Assembly: GCF_037893015.1 (NCBI RefSeq)
Contig: NC_133665.1
Coordinates: 104,995,937-105,059,936, forward strand
Reading direction: 5' to 3'
DNA: 64,000 nucleotides
DNA from: Macrotis lagotis
Lineage: Eukaryota > Chordata > Mammalia > Peramelemorphia > Peramelidae
The position numbers and the translations under genes are program-made. The notes under the pieces were generated by a model that did not search any database, had not been told where the DNA came from, and saw nothing but the letters and a program-made list of their open reading frames with translations. Positions within the stretch are counted from its first letter, which is position 1; every line of letters begins with the position of its first letter. This document shows positions 1-10,400 of this stretch, in pieces.

Positions 1-240
1 GGAGACAAAGGCATCTGGGGTGGGGCCCTCCAGCTGCTGCTGTCAGATTCAGAAATGCTGCCCCCACCCAGCTTAGAGCTAAACTGAGGCCATAGCACCT
101 GCTCTGGGGGATGCAGGAAGAAGTCAAAATAGCCCTTCTAGCCCTGAATAGTCACCAGACAGATGCCAGTTTGGGGCCCATAGGAAACAAGGAGGAGGTT
201 GACAAAGGGATCTTCTACATGAGGCCATTGCCACACTCAC

Positions 241-2508
241 CCTGGATCTGGGAACTATAAGGATCTGTGATGGGGATGGCTGGATCCAGAACACGGTAGA
301 TGACCTATGGAGATCCTGAATCTGGAGGGGCCGCCAGGGCTGACTGGCCATGTCCCAACAACCCTGAGGTTCCTTCCCCTCGACCCTTGGGACACCCTCA
401 TCCCACCCCCCCCCTCCTCGAAGTAAGGCCACAGGTGGGGCTCTCTCACCTCCCCCTCAGTGGATGGCTCAATTTCTGAGTAGCGAGACTCGCAGACCAC
501 ATCGTCCACCCGATGAGGTGGGGCCGGTGGGATGCCAGGAAAGTCAGAGCCGCAGTCATAAGAAAAATAGCGATAGACACGCCAGGTCCTCCCAAAGTCT
601 GAGGAGCGTTCAACTAACATAGCAGCTGGGCGGAAGGTCTGGCGTTGTTAAGGGGAAGGGGAGACATGAGGGTGGACCAATGGACCTTCAGAGATAGTGT
701 TACTGCTGAATAGAAGGTCATGCATGACTAGAGAGGTCACAGGTGCCATAGGGTATCACAAGGGGTCACTGTGATTAGAAGCTGGAAGGGATCTCTGGTC
801 CAACCCTTTTATTTTACTGATGGGGAAACCGAAGCATTAAGAAGACTATTTGTTCAAGATAATACAGCCAATAAGTTCTAGGGATCATAGGCTTTTTACA
901 TCATGGCAATGGGAGGAAGGAGGGAAGTCAAGGGTCATATAAGGTCATAGGGTGGTTGGCCATCAAAGGAGTTACATAGACAGGAAAGGTCTTCAGTATG
1001 TCACAAGTTACAGGGGTCCTGGCCCCATGGAAATTCAATCCCTTATTTCCATTCCTTCTGCCTCATGAGCCCTATTACCTTGAAGGTCATAATAAGGTGT
1101 GTAAAGTGGAATTCAGCCTCTAGATCCAGCTGGATAGTAACAGTGGATACTCCTGATAGGAAACATTGAAAACAGCCAAGCATGAAGTCTTTCCTCCCCA
1201 GTGGCTGATAGCAGTCCCTCCTGGTTTGTCCTCAAGGGTCAGGCTTCCCTTCTTCCAGCTATCAGCACCCAGGTCTACCCTCTGCCTCTGAGTTGGGTGT
1301 ATTTCAACTTTTCAACTTTCCCCACCCCTCTTGTTGTAGTGTCCTGACACCTGCCCAGGTGGTCTCACCATTTTCTGACTGCCACCAGGCTGAACGTCGC
1401 TGCGGGGCAAAGCTGGTGACCACATTCTGGATTCGATGACTTTGAGGGTAGCGGGCAGAGAAGGGATGCCGAGAATCACACAGGAAACACTTTTTCTCAT
1501 CCTGGAGGAGCCCCCGATCCCCCAAATCCAGTCGTGGAATAAAAAAGTATCAGAATCAAGAGAGACTTAAGGACTTAAAACTCCTCATTTTATAAAGAAG
1601 AAAGGAGTGAGGGAGGAAGTGACTTGCCCAAAGTCATACCTGCAGTAAGTAGCAAAGGCAGTTGATATCAAATCCTAGGGCTCTTCCCACATTGTCTCTG
1701 TACGTATGTATGTCTCAACATGGTAGGTAGGTCTCTCCCCAATCTCTTGAGTGAGCAGTTCTCTACCCTCCTGGGGTACCCCAATCCAGTTCCCCTCTCT
1801 CTTCCCAGACCCTGAAGTGACCCACCTGTAGGTGACTGACTATGCAGTAGGGCTCAGGACCTCTGAGGCCGCAGGTGGATGAGGCTGTCAGTCTGTCTGC
1901 TCGTCCAACCAGGAGGTCTCCGGTGGCTGGGTAGCAGCTTCCCCTGGAACAACCAGCTGAAGGTGGGTCAGGATTCTGGACCACAGTCTTGGCGGGCCCT
2001 AAGGGAGGGATGCAGTTAAAGTGAGTAAAAAAAGGGAACTTCCCCCACCCCCAAGGTCTACACTGGATCAGAGATGGGACTGACATTCTTTCTCTCTCCT
2101 TTCCCAAATCTCCCCCCACAAGGGCCCAGGAATGGAACAGACATTCCCTGCCCCAAAAAGTAAAATCACCTGCCAAGATATCTTGGGTTCTACACATTCA
2201 GAAGCCCCCCCCCAATACCCCTAAGTCAGAACAAATCAGTGGATGGGCAAGGGATGGATAGACCAACTGATCCCCAAGCACAAGGGGTTCAGGTCAAGGC
2301 CCCTGGGTTTCCACAGAGGTGAACCCTGCAGAAGCGTTTGGGGGTTCCTGGAGATATCCCTGAGGTCCTGAGCAGCCTCACAAAGCCCCAGTGGTGGGAT
2401 GGATCGAGACTCCCTTCCCCCATCCCTCCCTTACCAATTAGCATCAGCAGCAGCCACAGTTCCAGTCCCCCTGGGCCCCACCCTTGTCGCCCCAAGATCA
2501 GCCTCATC
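241..2508 (-). CDS. LAMB2: Laminin subunit beta-2, 5' part (six coding exons; gene continues left of the window)
   Basis: LAMB2 encodes the secreted beta-2 chain of laminin heterotrimers of basement membranes (glomerulus, neuromuscular junction). Coding exons on the minus strand are 2435-2507 (ATG at 2507, signal peptide with hydrophobic LWLLLMLI), 1826-1998, 1369-1501, 1079-1152, 450-638 and 241-304. Every junction is GT-AG and the phases agree (1,0,1,0,0,1). The acceptor 'CTCCACCAG' ends one base before the ATG, so the 5'UTR must continue in an upstream exon. The product matches human LAMB2 closely in the LN domain: [83 protein letters not shown] and [14 protein letters not shown]. This similarity distinguishes it from the neighbouring paralogue. 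Bases 1-240 are intron. The first exon was not found. Confidence 0.95.
639..1826. repeat. LAMB2 introns with old MIR-like SINE fragments
   Basis: The introns at 639-1078 and 1502-1825 hold degraded CORE-SINE pieces. One lies near 790-895 ('ttttactgatggggaaaccg') and one near 1575-1695 ('gacttgcccaaagtcatacc'). I see nothing else in these stretches. Confidence 0.5.
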
Positions 2509-3013
2509 CTGGTGGAGGGGGGAGAAGTCGGACGAAGGTGGGTGAGTTACAGGAGTGACTGGCAGCTCCTGAGATGCCCCCCTTCAGATCCAAGCCCCAG
2601 CCCTGGCTCCCCTGGAGGCACCCCTCAAACCCTGGGCCCTGTAGGTGAGGGCTCCCAGCTCCCCCAGTCCTCAGATCCTAACTTGTCCCAGTTCGGGATC
2701 CCTCCCGGCCGACTTTGGAGAAAGTTGGGAAGGGCAGTAGCTGGAGGAAAAGCCCGGCCTGGAGTACGGCAGGGCACCACCAGGATGGGGTGGCCAGACT
2801 GCCTTCCCCTTCACTCTCCAGGGAGCTTCACCCTGGCTCCCTGGCTAGTAATGGGTATTAATAGGACATGGGGAGATCTACCCCAGTCTGTGCCCTTTCC
2901 CCAGTCCTGGGGTCTGGAGAAGTGAAAAGCACCCCAGATTCAGGAGTCAGAGAACTCATTTAACCCCTGCTATGCGACCCTTGACTGTGGGCTAACCATT
3001 TAACCTGCTTGTT

Positions 3014-3500
3014 CTTTTCCCATCTTTAGAACAGTGAGGGGTGTCTGGTTGTCTTTTCCCATCTTTAGAACAGTGAGGGGTGTCTGGTGGTCCTTTCCCC
3101 TGTCTTTAGACTAGTGAGTGATGGGTGTCTGGTGGTCCTTTCCCCCTGTCTTTAGACTAGTGAGTAAGGGGTGTCTGGTGGTCCTTGGCCCCCGTCTTTA
3201 GACTAGTGAGTGAGGGGTGTCTGGTGGTCCTTGGCCCCCGTCTTTAGACTAGTGAGTGAGGGGTGTCTGGTGGTCCTTGGCCCCCGTCTTTAGACTAGTG
3301 AGTGAGGGGTGTCTGGTGGTCCTTTCCCCCCGTCTTTAGACTAGTGAGTGAGGGGTGTCTGGTGGTCCTTTCCCCCCATCTTTAGACTAGTGAGTGAGGG
3401 GTGTCTGGTGGTCCTTGGCCCCCGTCTTTAGACTAGTGAGTGAGGGGTGTCTGGTGGTCCTTGGCCCCCGTCTTTAGATTAGTGAGTAAGGGGTGTCTGA
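3014..3500. repeat. 46-bp minisatellite, about 10.5 copies
   Basis: A head-to-tail array with a unit of about 46 bp. Each unit contains 'gtgtctggtggtcc' followed by 'gtctttagactagtgagtga'. The first two or three units are more diverged; the central units (3170-3480) are nearly identical, differing mainly in 'ttggcccccg' versus 'tttcccccc'. It lies between the LAMB2 ATG exon and the CpG island, so it is 5' intron or promoter sequence of LAMB2. Unit homogeneity suggests recent expansion. Confidence 0.9.
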
Positions 3501-3582
3501 GCGGTCTCCATCTCCTGGCCCGACGTTCTAAGGTCTCTATGGATGGAAGAAGGAATCGGGCACAGCAACCAGAGTCACAGGC

Positions 3583-3588
3583 TTTATT
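3583..3588 (-). terminator. Candidate poly(A) signal AATAAA for LAMB2L (distal)
   Basis: The minus strand reads GCAGAAATAAAGCC, followed within 30 bases by the GT-rich stretch TGGTTGCTGTG. It is the first canonical AATAAA downstream of the LAMB2L stop at 4418. Use of it would give a 3'UTR of about 0.85 kb running through the CpG island. A weaker AGTAAA sits only about 20 bases after the stop (near 4395-4400), so the real end is uncertain. Confidence 0.4.
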
Positions 3589-3589
3589 T

Positions 3590-4330
3590 CTGCTTCTTCC
3601 CCGGGCCTGGGTCAGCAGCCCCCGGAGGGGAGGGTGGGGGTCCCCCGGGCAGAGGGCCGGCGGCTGGGGAGCGGGGCTGCGCCGGGCGGGGGCGCAGGTG
3701 AAGCGGGCCGGGGCCGGGGCCGGGGCCGGGGCCGGGGCCGGGGCCGGGGCCGGGGGGGGATGCGGAGCTTCCGGGGCCCGCAGCTGGGCCCGGGGGGCTC
3801 CTTCGGCTTCCGCGAGCCTGGGGTCCGGCTCCGTGACTAGGCCTCGAGGCTCCGGGCCCGCGGGCGCTGGCGGAGGCTTCCACCCCGGCGCGCTCCGAGG
3901 AGAGCCGCGACACCCGGCCGGAGGGGCCCCGGGGCCGGCCCTCGCCCAGCCCGTGCGGCCTGCGGCCGGCGGGGGCCACCTAGGAAAGGAGCCGGGCCCG
4001 GGCCGCCCGGAGCCCGATCCGCTCCGCACTTTGCGGTGGGCCCGGAGCGCGCGGCCCGGGCGCCGGCCGCGAGGGGCCCGGAATGCGCGAGCCCGAGCGG
4101 GGCCGGGAGCGCGCGGGAGGGCGCACCCCGCCCTGTCCCCGGGGGGCTCCGGGGGCGGGGCCCCAGGGCGGGGCTGGCAAGTTGGGCCGCTTTCCCGGGG
4201 CAGAAGAGTCCGCGGCGCGGCCCGCCGGGGATGAGGGGCGGCGGACCCCGGGGGCCTCTGCCAGGAGGGGCGGGAGCTGGGCAGTGCGCCCTCTGCCTGT
4301 GGGGGTGGGGAATGGTCTGGCACAGGTAGG
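3590..4330. promoter_or_regulatory. CpG island between LAMB2L and LAMB2; likely LAMB2 promoter region
   Basis: Very GC- and CpG-rich DNA with several GC boxes (for example 'gggggcggggccc' and 'agggcggggct' near 4150-4170) and no TATA box. It begins less than 100 bases beyond the LAMB2L stop and ends about 1.1 kb upstream of the LAMB2 ATG. A non-coding first exon of LAMB2 is expected here, because the ATG exon has an acceptor immediately before the start. I could not place its donor. Long reading frames on both strands here are composition artefacts. Confidence 0.65.
3705..3751 (+). repeat. (GGGGCC)n hexanucleotide repeat, 7 perfect units
   Basis: Seven uninterrupted GGGGCC units (3710-3751), preceded by GGGCC and followed by a G8 run. 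The sequence can form G-quadruplexes on the plus strand and is embedded in the CpG island. Confidence 0.95.
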
Positions 4331-4417
4331 AGGGCGGTCTCTGGGGGGGCTGCTGTGCTTCTGGCCCCGGGACTTCTCTCTACGGGGAGCTTTTGTTTAC
4401 TGGGGGGTGTCTCTGGA

Positions 4418-7400
4418 TCAGCACGTGGCATGGGCACTGGCTTCCTGCCTCAGTTGCTCCAGCAGCCCCAAGGCTCTGCTCTCCAGGGCCCGAAGCTCGG
4501 CGGCCTTCTCTCCAAGTGTCTGCTCATTCTGGGCAAAGCGCTTCTCCAGCCCTGGTAAACCCAACACAAGGCTCGGCCAGAGCAGGTCTCTGAAACACCA
4601 TCCCAGGCCTTCCCAAGACAAACCCCCAAACCTTAGGAGACACCCAAGGTCCTCTAGAACCCCCACTCCAGAACCCCTAAGCATTCAGAGATCCCCAATG
4701 CTCAAGGTCCCATGGAATCTCCAACATGTAGGGACCCCCAAACCCAAGGCCATTGAGACCTCATTTAGACCTTGAAATTTTCCAGTGTGCAGCTCCAAAA
4801 GGTCCCCAGTAGTCACAAATCCAAATACTTAAAACCTCCTGTCCTAAGATCTTCCCCAACCACTTTGGCCTTCTTGAGACTTTCGAAATTTATGGTCCTT
4901 GGGGCCCCTGTAGTATCTAAAGGACCCCTGAAAATTTCCAGTATCTCAGAAATTCTCTAGTCCTCGGGGTTCTGAATCCCTTTTAAATACATGAGGTTTC
5001 CCTGCAGACAGGCATGACGGTCCCCATAAACCATGAGCATTCTGGTTCTCCTTGAGTCCCCAAATACCCAAGCTCTTCTGAAATCTTCACTCTCAGGATC
5101 CTACCAAGTACCTCCCCCCCATAGCCTCACCCTCTAGGCGGTTCCTGCTCCTGCTTGCTTTCTTCAGCAGCTCCCTAGCTTCTTCCTGAATTCGCTGCAA
5201 ACGTTCTCTGGCCCCATTCACCTCCAACCCAAAGCCATGGATTCCATCCTGCAGCTCTGAGAATTGTAGCTTGGCGGTCTGCAGCTCCTGGGGCAGGGTG
5301 GAAGAGGGAAGTATAGATAGGAAAGGAACAATCACCTTAGACCCACCCACCCCCTTCAGGCTCTTCTTAAACTCAAAACTCCCCACTCAGAAACCAGGCC
5401 CCCAGAGTTAGGACCAACCACCCAGCTGGGCATCAGTTCCTATCCTAGAATTCTCAAAAGCCTCTGTTCCCCCATCCTCCTACCCCCACTTGGAAACTTT
5501 TGCCCTAGACTTCCCTCCTTAAAACCAAGGACTTTCTCCCCCCACCCCACCCCAACAAAGACAACCTCCATTCCAAGCCTGGAATACTCCCCTGAAATTT
5601 CTCCCCAGGATACATGATCCTGCAAAGCGAAGGAGTGACCAGGAATCATGTCCCTGTCTCACCTTGCCCAAGTTTGCAGCTGTATCTGATGCCTGTTCTG
5701 CTTGCTTCTGGGCCTCCCTCAGCTGCAGTTTATTTTCTGACACTTGGGCCTGCAAAGCATCTGTGGCCCCCAGGAGCTGGTCCAGGTTGGAACCCACATC
5801 CAGATCATGGGTGGTCTGAACTAGCCCTAATGCCATCTATGGTCAGGAGCCAAATGAAATGGAAAGAATAGGAGAGTAGGGTTAAAGTATAGGGGAAAGG
5901 GTTAGAATTTTTTGAAGAGCCCCAAAAGACATTAGGAGAGTTTCAGAATTTGGGGCCTCAACACTGAATAATTTTCCAAGTTTTTGAGTTTCAGGGGTCA
6001 TGGGGGAAGTTTTCTGGAGTGTTAGAAATCCAAGGGTATATCTGAGGATGGATGAAACACATTGAGAAGCACAAGGGACTTAAGGGAATGAGTTCCTCAG
6101 ATTTTAATGGATCTCAAAACAAAGGCAAGGAAAGAATAGGGTTGGAACAAAATGGACAAGGGTTTTCTGGATATGTTTGGAGTCCTAGGGTCAACTCTAA
6201 TAGGAAGTGCTAGGAGATGGAGGACACAATGGGTGTAGTTCCCTGGAGTGTCTGAAGACATAGGCTATTGAGGGAAATTTGAAAAGTACAAAACACATGG
6301 GAAATGTGCTGATACAGGAGATATCGGGGAAGGCTTTAAGGGATGCTGAGGAATATAGTGAATAAAGAAATTTTTTTTTTTTTTAGATTTTTCAAGGCTT
6401 TAAGGTTTAAGTGGCGTGCCCAAGGCCACATGGCTAGGTAATTATTAAGTGTCTGAAGTTGCATTGGAACCCAGGTAATCCTGACTCCAAGGCCGGTGCT
6501 CTATTCATTGCGCCACTTAGCGGCCCCCCAATGGAGAAATTTTAAGAAGTATTTTAGTGCAGGACAGCATTGAGGGAGGTTCTTGGAGTGTTGCAGGAAC
6601 ACTGAAGGAGGTTTGAGGAATGTTGACGGGAAGATGAGGGGGATAGTGAGTGATTTTTATGCAGTGTAAGGGACATCAGCACAGTAACTGATTCCAAGCC
6701 ACACTTGAGAAAAAATGCCCACAACAAATTATACAAGAAGGGGTCATCCAGCCTTTTTGAGAAAACCTCCAAAGACAAGGAACAAATATCTTCCCAAGTC
6801 AGGTGTTGTGAATGGTTCCAAAAACTGTCATGGTCAGGAAGGTTTTCCTAACAATTATAAACATCCTTCTTTGTATTTGCCACCCACTTCCCTTGGTTCT
6901 GCCCTCTGGGACCAAGCAGCACATTTTAAGATGGACAGTTATCAATCACCTAGTCTTCTTTTCCAAGGTTTTGCTTTTTAAACAGCCCTCATCCAGATGC
7001 TCTCCAACTAAGCAATGTCCTTCTTAACCTTCCTAAACTATATCGAGAACTGGACACAGATCCCTGGACATGGTCTGACCAGGTTCAGAGTCCAGTGAGA
7101 CCAGGGCCTCTTGACTCCTAAGAGTTTTGCATCTTAATGTGGCCCGTGAATCTATTATTAGCATGTTTAATGGCCAAATCATGATATGTATGGCCTTATC
7201 ATGTGGAACCTGAGTGAAGGGAGCTTCAGAACCAAGAGAACAATATCCACATTAACACAACATTGTAAGATCAACTAAGCTGGATGCAGCTCCTTTCTCT
7301 CAACAGTTCAGAAATCAAGGAAAACCCTTAGATACCTGCCATGGATAATGTCACCTACATCCAGAGATGAATGTAGAGCAAAGCTTATCATATTCATTTT

Positions 7401-10400
7401 TTTTTTTTAGGTTTTTGCAAGGCAATAGGGTTAAGACCACACAGCTAGGTAATTATTAAGTGTCTGGGGCCAGATTTAAACTAAGGTACTCCTGACTCCA
7501 AGGCCAGTTCTCTATCCACTGTGCCACCTAGCCGCCCCACTGTGTTCATTTTTTTAAAAACTTCTTTTATGTTTTTTTCCTTTTCCTTTAGTTCTCATTC
7601 CTCTTTCACAAGATGATTAATATGTAAAAATGTTAATCGTGAATGTACATGTACAATATTTATCAGACTGTTTGCTGTCATGGGGAGAGGGGAGGGAAGT
7701 GGGAAGGAAAGGGAGGGTAGTAGAAAAATGTGAAACTCATAAATTTGCAAATGGATGATTGATGAAAAACTACCATTGCTTCTGGGCCTCCCTCTGCTGC
7801 AGTTTATTTTCTGACACTGGGCCTGCAAAGCATCTGCAGCCCCAGGAGCTGGTCCAGGTTGGAACCCACATCCAGATCATGGATGGTCTGAACTAGCCCT
7901 AATGCCTCTCTTCTCGAATCCCTGCCATATTCATCACACAGTTCAAATTACTCTCTCCAAAATTATCCATGATTTCAGTGGCTTCTCTTCTTGATTTCTC
8001 TGCTACATTCAACATTGCTGATCATCCCCTATTATGTGGAGATTTTCTCCTTGTTCTTTCATTGTCTGAACACAGTAATTAGAAAAATAAAATAAAAACT
8101 TTAATAAGAATCAACAGTCTACTAAAATCTACAGATCTTTCCCAGACAAACTATCACCAAAAACATTCTTTCATCTTATAGTTGTGAATTCAATTTCTTG
8201 AACTCAAATGTGGGGCTTCATATTCATCTCTATTAAATGTCACATTAGATTCCAGCAAATGTTTCTAGCCGGCCAAGCTCTTTTGAATCTTGATTCTTTT
8301 CTACAGTGTGTTAGCCAGTCCTTCCTGCTGTGTCGTCTGTAAGCTTGATAAATATGCCATTTATGCCTTGATTCAAATCCATGAGAGAACAACCTACAAG
8401 GCCAAGCTCAGCTCAGTGGGTCTCCCTCCCCTGGAGACCTTCCAAGCAGACAATGAACTCTTCTTAATAGCTACTCTGTGTCCAATATTTAATGACTTTC
8501 AAATTCATCTAAAGAAACTGTCTCATACACATAATGCTACATCTTTTCTAAAGAATAGCAGACCTTATTTTACTGATCAAATGCTATGTTGAAATCTCAA
8601 CCAACTTCATCCATAACATTCTTGTAATCTATCAGTTTAGTATCCTGTTAAAAAATAAAATAAACTCATGGCATGGTCTGTAGAATTCTGTTGAAGCTAT
8701 ACTGACTCTTGGACCACCTCACTTCTTTAACTAGATTTTCATTAATCCTATCTTTAATAATACATTGCACACTCCAATCTCTCCCCTTTGCAAAAATCTG
8801 GACATTTGCCCTTCTCTCTGTGCTATGTTTCTTTAATCATACCCCCCCACACACACATTCTGAGCTGAAGACTTGATTTCTGAGAAAATTGAGGCCATTT
8901 GATTTAATTCAATGGAAGAGTTCCTTCTCTCTTCCATTCAATTCAATCCCAAATCCCTTGATATCAATACCTATCCCCCAACATATTTTTTCCTACTTTC
9001 TCCCAATCTGACAATGAAGGGGTTTTTCTTGGCAAGTCCAACTTCCTTAATATGTGCCCTTGATTCCTTCTTCTCCTATCTTCCCCAGCCTACTGACCCC
9101 TCAATAATCTCCCCTTTCTCTCTAATCTTCAATCTTTCTACAGCTAGTAGTTCCTTCTCTATTGCTTCAAACATGCCCAAATCTCCCCATCTAAAAAACC
9201 AAAAGCTTAAAAAAATCCAACCACTCCTCCAAGCTACTGTCCTATTTCTTCTCTTTTCCAGACAAACTCCTAGAAAAAGTTGTCTACATTCATTGTCTCT
9301 ACTTCCTCTCTTCTTGATTCCTTGCCATATTCATCACTCAGTTCAAATTACTCTCTCCAAAATTACCCATGATTGGGGTGGCTACGTGGCACAGTAGATA
9401 CAGCACCAGCCCTGGAGTCAGGAGTACCTGAGTTCAAATCTAGCCTCAGACACTTATTACCTAGCTGTGTGGCCTTGGGCAAGTCACTTAACCCCATTTG
9501 CCTTGCAAAAAAAAAAAACCTAAACAAAATATGGCAAAATTACTCATGATTTCAGTGGTTTCTCTTCTTGATTTCTCTGCTACATTCAACATTGTTGATC
9601 ATCCCTTATTAACTGGAGATTTTGTCCTTGTTTTTTTCATTATCTGACCATAGATTCCTTCTAAGTCTTCTGTTTCAACATTCAACTCCACTCCGGTCTA
9701 CACATCTTTGCATCTTTCATGTCTGAAACATAGTCCCTCCTTTCCACCTTACACAATTTGTCTTCCTTCAAGACAGCTGGACATGATTTTCTACATGAAG
9801 GTGATGTCCCTAAACTATACCCGTCAATTGTGCATGTCTTCCAAGGATTTTTGCCCTAGGCTCTCTTGTCTCTGAGTGAACTTATCAGCTCCCATGAACT
9901 TAATTATTATCTTTAAGCAGAATCTAATCTTTAAGCAGATCTAATATTTAATCCCAATCTTTCCTCTGAACTGCAGTCTCAAATGCCAACTGGCATCTAA
10001 ACATCTCAAAATTCCACATATACAAAAAAGAATTCATTATTTTTCCCTATTTCTACTCAAGGCATTACCACTCTGCCAATCCTTCAGATTTGTAACTTCA
10101 GCAATATCCTGAACTCCTCACCCTCCTTTACCTTACCTCTCAAATCAATCGTCAAATCTTAGTTCAATTTCCCCAATATCTCTTGCCTACAACCTCTTCT
10201 CCATACTGACCCCACCACCATCTTATCACCTTCACCAGACCAGCCTCCCAGTTGGTTTCTCTATCTCAAATCTTCCAATTCCTCAGCCTATTCTCCAAAC
10301 AGCTACCAAAGACGTTTTCCTTAAGCACAATTTTCTTTCTTTTCTTTTTTAGGTTTTTGCAAGGCAAATGAGGTTAAGTGGCTTGCCCAAGGCCACACAG

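Noticed and set aside
3014-3500. CRISPR-like array
   Set aside because: Contiguous 46-bp units without unique spacers in a mammalian genome; a minisatellite.
3433-4437. Long open frames on both strands (up to 334 codons) near the LAMB2 promoter
   Set aside because: They run through a CpG island and a GGGGCC repeat, are Pro/Ala/Gly/Arg-rich on both strands, and match no family; this is expected from the lack of AT-rich stops.
7776-7906. Functional duplicated exon of LAMB2L
   Set aside because: Lacks splice sites and has two single-base losses relative to the true exon, so it cannot be spliced in frame.
8912-9397. 161-codon frame
   Set aside because: Lies in decayed L2 antisense to its own reading frame and ends in a SINE.
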